This document shows, piece after piece, positions 22,363-34,755 of a DNA stretch of 64,000 bases (position 1 is the stretch's first letter; every line of letters starts with the position of its first letter). The stretch spans positions 75,261,333 to 75,325,332 of the forward strand of contig NW_026622764.1 of assembly GCF_023065955.2 (NCBI RefSeq), read 5' to 3'. Both the position numbers and the translations under genes were made by a program. The DNA is from Ursus arctos. Taxonomy: Eukaryota > Chordata > Mammalia > Carnivora > Ursidae. The notes beneath the pieces are model-generated. The model saw only the letters and a list, made by a program, of their open reading frames with translations. It searched no databases and had not been told where the DNA came from.

Positions 22363-22646
22363 CTGGCATCAGCCTCACCTCCAGGAGCGACAGCAAGCTC
22401 ACTGGAAAATGCTCTTGCATGGGCACTGCTGCAGATCTGTTACCAGCTAACCCAGGAGCGGCCCGGCCCCTGTGCCTCTGGAGTGATTCCTGGCTTTAAC
22501 ATCTGCTCTATACCCCTTTTGCCCCACAAAGACTAAAAAGAAAAATGTCAAATACGTTGGGGTAGACCCTACCTCGTGGTGATTTCCAAGGTCCCTTCAA
22601 GCTCTGTGATGGTGATTCTGAAGCTGCTCAAAAGATTGATGTCTTT

Positions 22647-22858
22647 GGGGCTCCTGGGTGGCTTAAGCATCTAACTCTTGATTTCGGCTCAGGTCATGAT
22701 CTCAGGGTCATGAGATGGAGCCCCACCTCGGGCTCTGCACTCAGTGGGGAGTCCTTGAGATTCTCTCTCTCCCTCTCTCTGTGCCTCTCTCTCTCTCTCC
22801 CTCTGTCTCTCTCTCTAAAATAAATAAATCTTTAAAAAAGAAGAAGAAGAAGAAGAAG
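22647..22858 (+). mobile_element. Can-SINE with long CT tract and (AAG)n tail
   Basis: 'ggggctcctgggtggctta' head, 'gatctcagggtcatgagat' core, expanded CT repeats (22760-22816) and a tail turned into (AGA)n (22838-22860). The target-site duplication is 'aagattgatgtcttt' (22632-22646) and 'aagattgatgtattt' (22859-22873). Confidence 0.93.
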
Positions 22859-22873
22859 AAGATTGATGTATTT

Positions 22874-24204
22874 AGGAACTAAATCTGCTTTGGGCTAGGA
22901 TGACTCACAAAATAAACTATGACCCTCCTTTAGTCAATGGGGTAAGTGTACTCAATTCCAAATTCCGTGTAAATGCAGGAGGGTAGGTAGATCCATAATG
23001 GGATTTTAGTTGGTTAATAATACCAAAGGTGTCTCAACCCAAATGAGAGCAACTTTCTCTACACCTAATGTGTAAGGGAATAGCAAAGATACAGTCTGCA
23101 TTATGTTGCTTTTTAATATTTAGTGCATGCTCACAGTAGAAAATCCTCCTCACTTGCAAACTGCACAGAGGAATACCCCAGACCGATGTACTGGGGACGT
23201 GACTCCTTAATGTCACCAGTTCACTCCCATATTGATTTAGTTAAACTTCCACTCCCATAATCATTAGATTCCTTCAGCAAGGAAGCAGGGTGACTTGAAA
23301 TTAGTTAGTGATAGTCTACACCAGGCAGATCCTCTGAACACAAAACCTAAAATACAGTAGTTGTCAGGGGCAGCACCCGGTACTGGCCACTTCAACGTCC
23401 TGAGGCCGAGAGCAGTGTGGCCCATGGGTTTGCCTAACACCACCCATGGAGAGGAAAACTCCAGTAAGGCTCTGGCTGGGTTTGTAGAATTGGGGAGAAC
23501 ATGAGCTCAGAGAAGAGGGCAAGGAGAAGGACATAGCCCAAAAACCACCAGGACGACCACTATAGAACTCAGGGGAAAAAATAATAAAACAGTCAAAGAG
23601 CAAATGCAAGAGCAGGTTTGAACACTTCAGGAAACTCCATCCATGTAAAAGGCTTGCAGTGGGCATTCAGCAGTCGTGCCTCCAGATAGGTGTGCATCCA
23701 TGGGACGAAGGGCCTTGTGAAGGGTCAGTGTCTCGTAAAAGAAAGAAACCTACCCTGTGGGTCATGATCCTACTAGAGCTTCCTGAAGAGTTGTGGGCTG
23801 TGGCAGATGACCCCCACTGCCGGGCAGTGACCCAGATCATTCTTAGCTCATCCATCTTTTCCTTAAATAGCTGGCCATGGTTGAGGCTAGAATTAAATTG
23901 CTGGCATATTTGGTGTTATTTGCTCCAAGTTCATTAGCTCCTGATGTCACCCACAGCAGCTGTGAGGCCTCATCAGAACAAAGGGGCAGGAGGAAAGGGA
24001 GCCCAGCCATTGTGAAGGCTGGTCCTCTGACACATTAGCCGTCTTAAGGCACCCAGGCTTCTGGGATGCTAAAAGCCAAAACAGCAGGCTCTAGGACCTC
24101 AGTAAGTGGAGTGAAACAGAAAAAACATCATCCCTTTGCCTCTGATCTATACAAGTCTCCATGTCAGCTCTGGACTGTGAGCACTTGGTTTCATTCATTA
24201 CCCC
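22874..24204. other. Non-genic stretch
   Basis: Unique-looking sequence without recognisable exons. Open frames of up to 100 codons at 23364-23666 (minus) and 23659-23937 (plus) lack any family signature. Confidence 0.4.
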
Positions 24205-24400
24205 TCATTCAGTGCAGCAGGTAAAGAGCATGGGCTTGGAAGCCCCAGACCTGGCCACAGCTCCTTGCTAGCTGTGTGATCTTCAGCAAGTTACACAAAT
24301 ATCTAACATTTTTGTGAGGAGTAAATGAGTTCATGCAAGTTCCAGCACTTCACGCTGCCCCATAGACGTCCTCGATAAATAGAACCTATTTCTATTTCAT
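24205..24400 (+). mobile_element. MIR SINE
   Basis: 'agagcatgggcttggaagcc', 'ttgctagctgtgtgatcttc' and 'gaggagtaaatgagttcatg' follow the MIR consensus in order. Nearly complete and sense. Confidence 0.85.
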
Positions 24401-26427
24401 TCTTAGTAGTGACACCACCATCACCATGATTGCTGCTCTATGCCAGGAACAGGGATCCAGGAAGAAGCAAATCTAGAATTCACCCTGGAGAAGTGAGCTG
24501 GACATGTGAGCCACAGTCAGTCTGCAATACGGAGGCACTAATAGAGAGGGGACAGGCTAGGGAAGCACAAAGAAATCACTCTGAACTCTCTGCGGGAAGG
24601 AAGAGCAAATCAGGGGTTTCAGAGCAGGCCTGAAATCTGAGCCAAGCTTGAAGGGCCCCCTCCAGAAGGGCAGAGGCAGGAAGGGGAGGGTGAAGGAAGC
24701 TCTCTTGCCCTCTTGCTTCCAGATTCTAGAGAGCCCCCTGTTCCTGATGGTCCTGTCTTCAGCAGGCCCTTAAGACATTTCTCCCACCTCTTTTCTCTTC
24801 CTGCATAAACCTCCTCAGAACAAGGCTCAGCCTCCCCATTTCTCACCTGCGGGCCCTGAATGAAGTGTCCAGGCATTTTGATCATTTTAGAGACTTTTTT
24901 AAAAAAACTAATTACAACAGAAAAATGCATGAACATTTTCAATAGAAAATTCAAGGACTACACAACCGCAAAAGGCATAGTGTAGCCAAGAGAGCTTTGG
25001 CGGTGATTTTGCTCAGGCTTTGGGACTGACGGACGTGAACAGCTTCCTCAAACCACATTGGAAGAAAAAGAGATGCAGAATGGTTGTCTGAGTTGAGCCC
25101 TTTGAAGCAGCAAATGATCTCGCTGAGCAGAACCCCTGAGCCATCACAGCAGACTTCAGACCTTCGCTTAGCGTCCAGGCCCAAAGCACAGAGTCGCATG
25201 TCCCCTCGGTGGTGAGAAGCGGCTCCTGCCAGCCCCAGGGCCCTCCTGTGTGCTGGTGAGCAGAGGCCTATGCTTGAGGCTTGATCCGAGTTCTGGGACA
25301 GGCTGTTGGCCTCTGCCCTCAAATCAGTTGCCTTGGGGAAAATAAGAGGACTGTTCTGTGCTGATACATTAGGATGCTCTCTGGGTAAATATGTGAGAAG
25401 AGCCTGTGTGCTGCGGGGCAGAGCACTGTGGAGGGAGGGCACCTTTAACGCGAAACAGAAGGAGAACACTTCAATCCAAAGGTGTATTTTCCTTTGTGCA
25501 TTTTTTCCCCTTTCAAAGGCATTCATTTCAGGAACGATGGCTTAGTTATCAGAGCAGAGAATATAAAATCCAAGATAATGTGGGCCCTTCCAACACTAGA
25601 AACAGCCGCCTCAATGCTCTGGCTTACGGAACTGCTTTAATAACATGCCTTTTTTTCCCCCTCATTAACTATTTCAAAGTTCCTGACTTTGTGGGATCCT
25701 GGGGGAAGCTGTAAAAGGCAGATCAAACGGAACAGCCTCGGCCCGTCCTGGCCCCTCCGCCCATTGAGCTCCTTGCCCACGCATTACTGCAGTATGCTAT
25801 TTACAGCCCCATTCATCTCTCACTACCTGCTTGTGAAAAGGAATGGGGTCAACAAGAAAGACGCTTGAAGAAGGAGGTCCTGAGGTCTGGGAGACTGGGT
25901 CTCAACACAGCAAAGGAGACAGAAGCAAGCAAGGAATGGAGAGAGTCCTAATATACCTTCTGCCCTGGGCAAAGGTCTCTGTTACCCCCACCGAGTTCCC
26001 ACAGCCCTTTACACAAATTTCTGCTCTAGAAGTTTCCACAGTGAGCTGCACTGCACCATTAGGTGTCTGGACGTCTCCTGGACAGCTCCTGAGTGGGTGT
26101 GGGGGCTGGTCGCAGGTGCTGTCTCTCACTCCCCGGGGTCTCCTGCAACCTCACTCAGGCCTGGGGTGAGTGGACCCTGGACATGCTGATCAGGGGACCC
26201 TGAGAGAGTCACCACAGGAAACCCCTCTTCATTCTTTTTTCTTGAAAAATGAAAATGCTGCATGAGAAGACTTCTAGGGTCCCTTCAAGTTGGCTGAGGT
26301 TTTATTAAAGTAGTGCATGCCTGTTAGAGAAAACACGGAGGGTTTGAAGAGAGAGAAAGAAGGCCCATTGCCCGTATTCCTGGCAACCAAATGCTATTAG
26401 TGTTGCTGGGCATATTTACTCCCGGAA
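24401..26427. other. Non-genic stretch, GC content higher than neighbours
   Basis: Contains the longest open frame outside repeats (24951-25526, minus, 191 codons), for which I see no domain, signal peptide or conserved motif. The region is unique-looking and moderately GC-rich at 25130-25460 and 25690-25800. The end (26290-26427) resembles an old unassigned repeat ('aaagtagtgcatgcctgtta'). Confidence 0.4.
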
Positions 26428-26444
26428 CCTCAAGAAGCACTTTA

Positions 26445-26645
26445 TTTTATTTTTTTTTAAAGATTTTATTTATTTATTTGACAGAGATAGAGACAGCCAG
26501 CGAGAGAGGGAACACAAGCGGGGGAAGTGGGAGAGGAAGAAGCAGGCTCATAGCGGAGGAGCCTGATATGGGGCTCGATCCCATAACGCCAGGATCACGC
26601 CCTGAGCTGAAGGCAGACGCTTAACCACTGTGCCACCCAGGAGCC
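26445..26645 (-). mobile_element. Can-SINE, antisense, young
   Basis: T-rich tail, 'aaagattttatttatttatt', the antisense core with 'ggatcacgccctgagctgaa' and the head 'ccactgtgccacccaggagc'. A perfect 17-bp target-site duplication, 'cctcaagaagcacttta', lies at 26428-26444 and 26646-26662. Very similar to 58574-58766. Confidence 0.97.
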
Positions 26646-26879
26646 CCTCAAGAAGCACTTTAAAACTTGATTTAGACTAACATCTATGAGTTGTCGTATA
26701 ATTAAATAAATGGGTTTGGGTTGTAGGGAGTGCTACCTAGGAAATTTTAACCTCCATTTCAAGAACAATAGTTATGAAATGCCCTGTGAACAGAACCACA
26801 CTGAAAAATTAAGCAGCAGATATTTTATGCCCCTGACTCAGTTTCCTACCACTTATGAGGATCTCCCCAATCAGGTCCA

Positions 26880-27385
26880 CCACCAAGCAGTGCCAAGGAC
26901 CCATCCACCTCCCACCACACCCACTACCTCCACACACACCCACTACCTCCACACCTCCAACACCTCCACACACACTCATCTTCCACATACCACCTCCACA
27001 CACCTACCACCTCCACACACACCCACTACCTCCACATACCCAACACCTCCACACACACTCATCTTCCACATACCACCTCCACACACCTACCACCTCCACA
27101 CACATCTGCCTCCCCACATACCACCTCCACACACCTACCACCTCCCCACATACCACCTCCACACACCCAACACCTCCACACACACCCATCTCCCCCAACA
27201 CCCACAACCTTTCCACATACTCCACTACCTTCTCACACCTACTCCTCCCTACACCCACCATGTCTTGCCATATACCACCACCTTCCTCCACCCTACCTCC
27301 TTCCACTCCTATCTTTCCTCATTCCCATCACCCCCTTCTCTCCCCACTATTACTTTTTCTTACCTCCACCTCCCCCAACACACAT
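26880..27385. repeat. CCACCT/CACACA minisatellite
   Basis: About 500 bp of C/A-rich tandem units built on 'accacctccacacac' with T-containing variants ('tcatcttccacatacc'). Higher-order repeats occur: the block around 26960-27000 recurs near 27048-27088. The units are irregular after about 27190. The 234-codon frame across it (26710-27414) is a product of the repeat (His/Thr/Pro-rich) and not a gene. Confidence 0.92.
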
Positions 27386-28716
27386 GCAAAGACCACAAAC
27401 TAGGGCCCCAGTGATCTCATCTTTTCTGTAGATCCAAATTTTATTCTTAAGAAGTAACAAGAAAAACCTGTTCATAGGAAGTTGTGCCCGGTAGGTAAGA
27501 TTTGACCAAGTTATTTTCCAAGAGGGCATTGCCATGGAAACAGTGGGCCAAGCTTTCATTTAAAGAGCTGAAAATTAAGGAAATTCAGCTCTCAGCTCTC
27601 TGCTTCAGGAGGTGTTCTGGCTTTGGGAAGAAGGGAAAGAAATTGCCCATGACTCTGGAAGTCATACCAGCTAGGCAATATCAAGTCACATGCCCCTCTA
27701 GCTAAACATTCTCCTTCTTTTTAACTACTTGCAAAATCATCAGAGGGAAAAAGAAACAGCAGTCTGTGTGCTTTTCCATGTCAAAATTGAACCTGCTATT
27801 TACTTGAAGGAAAAAATCTTTCTGGTTTCTCCAAGGCGAGAGGTAAGCCAGTCACACTGGGCTTCCCCCTGCCAGGCTGGCACCCTCCCTCTTCTGTGTC
27901 CCATCACCTGTGAAGCTCATATAATTTCAACTTTTGCTATGTGAATTTATATTTTCCTGCTGAGGTGAGAGCAGTTTGCTGATCTCATTGGTCTTGGTGG
28001 GCTCCCAGGCCTTCATACAAAGTGTAGCTCTTGTAAGAAATTAGCAATTTTGCTGAATTGATGAATTAATTGTCAAGCTTGGATAATAGATTTGACACGT
28101 TTTGTGTTTGCTTCAATCTATTTTGGATTTGCCTGACGAATTGCATCAACCTATCCTTAAAATCTTTTCTTTTTCTGAGAAATGAAATTTGGATCAAACT
28201 AATGATCAAATTTTTTTCAGAACTCATACACTCAAACATGTTTCCTATCTCAAAGTTCCTGCTACTTTGAAAACAGATCCTTTATCTACCTTTCCCCTAA
28301 GATGTCTTGGTAAGAAGATAGCAATGTGTAGAAATCCAGCTCTCTAGTAACAAGAGAAAACAATCTCATGCTGCTTAAAAATAGACATTTCTAGAGATTG
28401 GGTAATGTGGTCCATGTGTATATTTCTGGACTGTCTCCATTCCAAGGCTTCTGCGAGTTCCTGAAAAGAAGCCAATATTCTAATCTGTCTAAATTACATT
28501 TGGCTGCTGTGAGGGTCATCAGGTCAGGTCAAAAAGAGATGCTGAAAAACAACAATTGTAATAGCCATTTCTCCCCCAAAACTAGAAAGACCTTCAGGAT
28601 ACCACCAGATAGGCTGCAGGACATTTCTAAGAAAGAAGCCGAGGTAGGCAAAATGGAGTGAAATGGGAAGTCTGCTCAGTCAAATCCTAAGATCTTACCT
28701 ATTCCTATTTTCTAGT
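27386..28716. other. Non-genic stretch
   Basis: No recognisable repeat or gene. Open frames are short and without features. Confidence 0.4.
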
Positions 28717-29510
28717 CATTCATTCATTTAATCCTTCCTATCCATCCTAAAAATATTTTTGAACACTTTCTTTGCTGGGGATAAAGAGTAACCAAGATAA
28801 TAATCCACTCGTAAATCAGTGTGAATGCCATACTGGACACTAGGTTTCTCAGGGTGGGCAGACGCACCCTAGTGCCTGCAGTATAGAGCTACCTCAAAGT
28901 TTAGCAAGGAAACCAAAACAAGGAAACAAAATATAGCTATAAGCTGATATATATGCTTTAAAAGCAAACTTGTGTAGATTATTAAGAGAGGGACCTAATT
29001 TACATGTGGTATGAGGAAAGACCTCTTTGAAGAAATGGCATTTGAGGGGTGCCTGGGTGACTCAGTGGGTTAAGCATCTGCCTTCAGCTCAGGTCACAAT
29101 CCCCTGGTCCTGGGATGGAGACCCACATTGGGCTCCCTGCTCAGAGGGGAGTATGCCTATCTCCCACTCTCTGCCCCTCCCCTCTGCTCACATGCATGCT
29201 CTCTCTCACTCTCTCTCCCTCTCTCTCTCGCCCTCAAATAAATAAACAAAATCTTAAAAAAAAGAAAAAAGAAAAGAAATGGCACCTGAATTGAGAACTG
29301 AAGGAAAGCCGAATAGTAGTTAGATGGGTCAAGAATGAAAAGGGGAGGCTTCCAGGCTGAGGGAGTGTATGTGTGCAGGTTTCAGGATAGAACAAAAATT
29401 AGCATGCAATGAGGAGAGAAAGAGTGAACAGACGTGAGACTGTGAGGATGAACAGAGGCCAGATCCTAGGAAGCCCACAGGACATACTAAGGACTTTTAT
29501 CCAAACTGCA
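28717..29510 (-). mobile_element. L2 LINE, antisense, split by a SINE
   Basis: 28717-28810 is the antisense L2 3' end ('cattcattcatttaatcctt', 'cactttctttgctggggat'). 28980-29045 and 29274-29510 continue upstream L2 blocks ('tggcacctgaattgagaact', 'aggccagatcctaggaagcc', 'ggacttttatccaaactgca'). One Can-SINE interrupts it at 29046-29273, and a purine tract ends the recognisable part. Confidence 0.75.
29046..29273 (+). mobile_element. Can-SINE nested in L2
   Basis: 'ggggtgcctgggtgactcag' head, CT-rich domain, 'aataaataaacaaaatctt' tail. The target-site duplication is 'aagaaatggcatttga' (29030-29045) and 'aagaaatggcacctga' (29274-29289). Confidence 0.95.
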
Positions 29511-29514
29511 ATGA

Positions 29515-29558
<44 letters not shown>

Positions 29559-29722
29559 GGAGAGAAAGAAAAGAAGAAAAGAAAAAGAGAAAGAAAAGAA
29601 GAAAAAAGAAAAGAAAAGAAAAGTAAAGAAAAGAAAAGAAAAGTAAAGAAAAGAAAGGAAAAGAAGGGAGGGAGGGAGGAAGGGAGGAAGGAAGAGGGAG
29701 GGAAGGGAGAGAGAAAGAAAGA
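29511..29722. repeat. Polypurine (GAAA/GGAA)n tract
   Basis: About 210 bp with almost no pyrimidines: (AAAG)n from about 29516, then irregular GAAAA units, then GGAGGGA-type units. Two single T's interrupt it (in 'aagtaaag'). Mirror-symmetric purine runs of this kind can form triplex (H-DNA). Confidence 0.95.
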
Positions 29723-30270
29723 CATATATTGTAAAGATCATTATGGCTACTGCATAGAGACCGAGTTGGAAGATGATTTATGCTCATTATTAAGCAATTA
29801 TCTCTCAGCTCCTAACCCACCCCTCCAGACCCTGCTGTGTGATGCTAGGGCTGCGAGTCTGCAAGGCATGTTTCTCTTTGTCAGCTGCTGCTCCTCTATG
29901 TCAGGCTCTGCCAAAGGGATACAACTCTGAGAGACCAGAAGGCTGGAGTGCAGGAGATGGGGAAACAGTGAATGGACTCACCCGTGTTCCTAGTTTCTGT
30001 TTCTTGTCAGCATGACTGAGAAACAGATCTTCCACTCAGCAGCAGGAGTTGATTCTGGTTTTTTTGGAGACTCCTAGAACCAGTCAAGGTGAGCCCATTC
30101 AAAAATACCTGCACTAGCTGGGCAGTGCCCCCTCCTCAGAGAGGTGAGTCCCAAGTCTATGGGATAGCAACAGAACTCACCCATAACAGAGCATGGAGGG
30201 AAAAACAGATTTTAAGTGGTATAGAAGCTCAGTGGTACAGCAGTTCAATAATACACATGCAATTGTACTC
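29723..30270. other. Non-genic stretch
   Basis: No recognisable feature; unique-looking. Confidence 0.4.
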
Positions 30271-32826
30271 ACAGAAAGAGAAGAGAGAAGTGGGGACAAA
30301 AAAATATTTAAAGAAAGAATGATAAAAAAATTGTATAGGAGGGAATACTTCTTAGCTTATTTTATGAAGCTGACATTATCTTCATTATCCTGATACTTAA
30401 AGCAAGCCCCTAAAAAAGACCCCCTTCTTCAAAAAGACATCAATATACCTAATGAACATAGTTTCAAATATCCTTAACGAATTAAACCAAACAAAGGAGC
30501 GTATAAAAATGATAGCATACCAAGTGAATTTAGGTCACAAATATAAGATTGGTTTAACATTCAATAGACTATAAAAGAAAAGCCATAAGATCATTCCAAT
30601 AGATGCAGAAAAAGCATTTGACAAAATTCAACACCCATTCATGACTTATAAACAATAACTCAATATGCTAGGAATAGAAGTGATTTCCTTCAATCTCATG
30701 AAGGGCATCTATAAAAAACCAACAGCTAACATCTTCCTTAGTAGCGAACACTGAACTCTCTTCCTACGAGACTGAGAACAAAGCAAGAATGTCCTTTTTC
30801 ATCTCTTCTATTCATTTTTGTACTGGAGATCTTGGTGCATAAAGCAAGAAAGGAAATCAAATATATAAAGTTTTAATAATAATAATAATAATAATAAAAC
30901 TGTTTTATTCACAAGCTACATGTTAAAATCCTAGAAAGTCTATAAAAAACCAAAACTACTAGAATGAATAAGTGTGATGTCATGAGATACAAGGTCAATA
31001 TAAAAATTATCAGGGGTATTCCTCTGTATTTACAATGAATAATTTGAAAATATAGCTGAAACACAACGGTAATTAAAATAACATTAAAACCACAAAATGC
31101 TAGGGATATAGTTCATAAAACAGGTGCAAGACCTATACACTGACAACTCTAAAATATGTCTTAGAGGAATATAAAAAGAAAGCCCTAAATAAGTGGAGAG
31201 CTATTCCACATCTGTAGATTGGAAAACCCACTCAAAATTTCTAAGATGCCAATTCTCCTCAATTCATGTACAGATTTGATACACTCTCTATCAAAATCCC
31301 AACAATATTTTTCTTCTTGCAGAAATTGACAAGTTCTTTTTTAAAATGTATATGATATGCCAAAAAACAATTAGCATAACCAGAAAATACTTGGGGGAAA
31401 ACCAAGCTGGAAGATCTATGTTCTCTTGATTTCAAGACTTACTACAAAGCAACAGTAACAAGTCAATATGGCATTGAGATAAGGATAAACAAATACATCT
31501 GTGGAACAGAATAGAGGCCAGGAATAGACTCACACTTACATAGTAAATTAATTTTCAACAAAAGTGCTAAAGTAATTCGGTGAAGAGAAGAAAATCGTTC
31601 CAACAATTGATTCTGTAACATCTGGAGATCTGTGTGAAAACGATAAGGGACAACCCCTGCCCCCCTCTTGCACAATAATTAATTTGTGATGGACCATATA
31701 GTCACATGTAGAAGCTAAAGCTGTAAAGCTTCTAGAAGAAAATAGATGAAAACATGTTTTCAACCTTCAATTGGCAAAGTTTTCTTAGAACTCAAAAACT
31801 AACTAACTGTTAAGGAAAAACTAAGATTTCATCTGTTCTCAAAAATACCAGTACATAAATGACTAAGAAGGGTATAGGCTGATGCGAAACTTTCACAAAC
31901 ATATATAACAAACAAGTTTTATCTAAAATATACAAAGAACAAAAACAACTCCTAGAAGCCTCATACCCCAGTTAAAAATGGACTAGAAGTTCGATCAGAT
32001 ACTTCACAAAGGAAGATGTGAAGGACCAATATTCCCATGAAAAAGTATTCAACATAGTTAGTTATCAGGAAAGCACACAAGAAAACCCTATGAAGCCCAC
32101 TGTACATCCTCTGAAATGGCTAATCTGAAAAACATTGACAACACCAATCTTTTCATAAACTGGAAGAACCAGGACTCTCATACATTGTTGATGGGAGTAT
32201 AAAATAAAATAGCCCAGTTACCTTCGAAAAACCATTTGGGAGTTTCTTACAAAAAAGCTACTATATGATCCAAATTTCTATTTCTAGGCATTTACCCACT
32301 GAAATATATACTTGAAAAAATAGAACAAAACAGAAACAGGCAAACAAATACACAAAAGCCTATACAGGAACTTTATAGCATCTTTATTGAATGTAGCCAA
32401 AAATAGAAACAACGAAAATGTCTACCAACAGGAGAGTCGATAAACAAATTGTGCTATGCTCATGTACCAGAATGGCACTCAGCAACAATATAAACAAAAT
32501 ATGATCTACGGGTACTCACCACAACATGGATGAAGCTCAAAAGCGTGGTGCGGAAAGAAAAAAACGAGATGTCAAAAGTACACAACTCACTTTATAAGAA
32601 GCCGTAGAACTGGCAAAACTTAATGTCAATGGAATTCGACCTGTAGTTGCCCCTGGATGAATTTGAGGATTTACTTCAAAAAGGCAAGCAGGAACTTTTT
32701 GCGACAATGCAAGGACCTACGAATTGGTTGGGTAAATGCATTTGTCAATCTCATCAAACTGCACACTTAACATTCTTGCTTCATACTGTATGTGAACTAT
32801 GCCTCAATCGAATAATTCCTTAAAAT
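30271..32826 (+). mobile_element. Ancient L1, sense, ORF2 to 3' end, decayed
   Basis: ORF2 landmarks appear in order: 'ggagggaatacttcttagct' (30340), 'gatgcagaaaaagcatttga' (30602, RT 'DAEKAFD' region), 'cctatacactgacaactcta' (31132), 'ttactacaaagcaacagtaa' (31439), 'gaaaatgtctaccaacagga' (32414) and the terminal 'cacaacatggatgaagctc'. The 3' UTR ends near 'aataattccttaaaa'. Many stops and indels leave no open frame above about 70 codons. It is far more diverged than the 10.3-kb L1. A (TAA)n run at 30873-30897 lies inside. Confidence 0.9.
30873..30897. repeat. (TAA)n microsatellite inside old L1
   Basis: Eight AAT/TAA units. Confidence 0.9.
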
Positions 32827-33433
32827 TATATCTAACAATTTGGGAAAGAGAATTTAGTAACTTAAAAAAAGATAAATTCCCTTTTTCCCCAAGTCAACTT
32901 TCAATTGAACTACCCATTTATAAACCATGTTTATGAAAAACTCAACAGGCCAGTAATAAAAGATTATTCAAATCAAGGATGACTTCCATCAAAAATAATA
33001 AACAGCTGTTACAGATGATGTTACAGAAAATATTTAATCACATAAGATATTCACAAATAGTTTTAAGTGAAAATCCCAGCTTATTAAAGAGGATGTACAT
33101 TTTCCCAACTTGGAAAGTGTGTGTTTCCCTGTGTGTGTATACCTACAGAAAAAAAGCTACAAGAATTTTCACCAAAATGTTATCTATTTCTGGGTAGTAA
33201 AATTACATGTGATTTTAATTTTATGTCTTGATGCTTTTGGAATTTTTGAAATTGTCAGCAATGGATTTATGTCCCTGTTATACCTAGGTGGGAAACTACT
33301 TTCAAAAAGTAAAATTAGAAACAATATGATTAACAAGAAGCTTGGGCTCTGACAAGCACCTGGGCTGTAATTTGCATAGAAGTCACCTGTCCTCTCTATT
33401 CCTACTCATTCTGTCCCAAGTGTCTTCATACTT
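32827..33433. other. Non-genic stretch
   Basis: AT-rich. 32950-33240 has scattered resemblance to unassigned old repeat DNA ('agttttaagtgaaaatccc'). No coding evidence. Confidence 0.35.
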
Positions 33434-33449
33434 AAAATCAAAATATCTA

Positions 33450-33673
33450 GAGGGGTGCCTGGATGACTCAGTCAGTCAAGGGTCTGCCTTCAGCTCAGGT
33501 CATGATCTCAGGGTCCTAGGATCAGGGCTCACATTGGGCTCCTTGTTCAGTAGGGAGTCCACTTCTCCCTCTGCTCCTGTCCCCACTCCTGTGTGCTCTC
33601 ACTCTCTAGCTCTCCCTCTGTCTTAAATAAATGAATTAACTAACTAATTAATTAATTAATACAATCTTTTTAA
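33450..33673 (+). mobile_element. Can-SINE
   Basis: 'ggggtgcctggatgactcag' head, 'gatctcagggtcctaggat' core and an expanded AATT-type tail. The target-site duplication 'aaaatcaaaatatcta' is identical at 33434-33449 and 33674-33689. Confidence 0.95.
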
Positions 33674-33689
33674 AAAATCAAAATATCTA

Positions 33690-34250
33690 TTATCCTCACC
33701 TAGTTCACATTATTGTTGTAGAGATGGCAAAGTATATATTATTTGTAAAAGCGCTTTTTAAAAAACCTAAAGGGCTACAAAAAAATTAAATCAGGTTGAT
33801 GGATTTTGGTCTCCCTTGCCCCGTCACCATTTGTCTCCCCGGGTTGTCTCTGCGCCCAGCTGAGGCCAACTTTTGCTGGATGCCTTGCTCCAAACTCTGG
33901 GCCAGGCTCTCACCTGAGTTACTCTAGAGTTAATAAATAATACTTAAAGGAAAGTGCATGGTTCTGAATGAATTCGGTCAATAAGTGTAGATAATGTACT
34001 TATAGCACCATGTCGATTAGAAGAACTAGAAATTGGGGCTGACCTCATTGTGACACAATGGCAAGCCATCTAATTCAAGGAGACAAGGGCTGAGAAACAT
34101 TATCAGTCAGAAGTAGAAAGGAACACCATTCATACAGGGCCTCCACTGGTTGAGGAGTTCAATTTCCTTCCTCTTAACCAGGAGCACATCCCATAAAACC
34201 TGACCCTCATTCTCAAGACAGAAGCACTGTGATGGCAATACAGTTACCTT
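33690..34250. other. Non-genic stretch
   Basis: No recognisable repeat or gene. Confidence 0.35.
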
Positions 34251-34413
34251 TTTTTTTCTTTTTTTAAGATTTTACTCATTTATTTGAGACAGAGAGAGAG
34301 CACGAGGGAGGGATGGAGGGACAGAGGGAGAGGGAGAAGCAGGCTTCCCGCTCAGCAGGAAGCCTGACAATGGGCTTGATCCCAGGACCCTGAGATCATA
34401 ACCTGAGCTGAAA
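34251..34413 (-). mobile_element. 5'-truncated Can-SINE, antisense
   Basis: A T-rich tail at 34251-34264, 'aagattttactcatttattt', a GA-rich domain and the antisense core 'gatcccaggaccctgagatc'. It ends near 'acctgagctgaaag', so the tRNA-derived head (about 40 bp) is missing. Confidence 0.9.
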
Positions 34414-34639
34414 GAATTTTGCCTTTTTCTCTGTGGTCTCCCTGGATCCTGCAGTGATGGCCAGGAGACAGCAAGCCCTCAATATTTATTAAGGAATAAA
34501 TCAAAGAAAAAGATGCAAAATAAGGACAAACTGGGGCTTACACATTTAAATGCTTTTCATTGAGAAATCTAAAAGGATAAAGCTTATTCTTTAGCCTATG
34601 TCACAGTTGCAGTTTTATATTTTGGGGATATTTCATTAC

Positions 34640-34755
34640 TATCTGTCTTCCCCGCTAGGTTACACAGGTACCATGCCCATTTGTGCTTACGATTGTAATC
34701 TTCAGTATTAGGCAGTCAGTAAGTCCTTATTGAATAAATAAATGAAAGAATTTTT
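34640..34755 (+). mobile_element. L2 LINE 3' end
   Basis: 'ctatctgtcttccccgctag' and 'gcagtcagtaagtccttatt' then 'gaataaataaatgaa' match the sense L2 terminal sequence. Confidence 0.65.

Noticed and set aside
24951..25526. 191-codon minus-strand open frame in unique DNA
   Set aside because: No recognisable domain, signal peptide, splice context or homologue, and other frames overlap it; longer than typical but still possible by chance in moderately GC-rich DNA.
26880..27385. CRISPR-like regular spacing
   Set aside because: Units are simple-sequence variants without distinct spacers, in a mammalian genome.
26710..27414. 234-codon open frame, His/Thr/Pro-rich
   Set aside because: It is encoded by the C/A-rich minisatellite, open in more than one frame because the repeat lacks stops.
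29399..29930. Lys/Glu- and Phe/Ser-rich frames on both strands
   Set aside because: Translation of the polypurine tract, open because the tract contains almost no stop codons.
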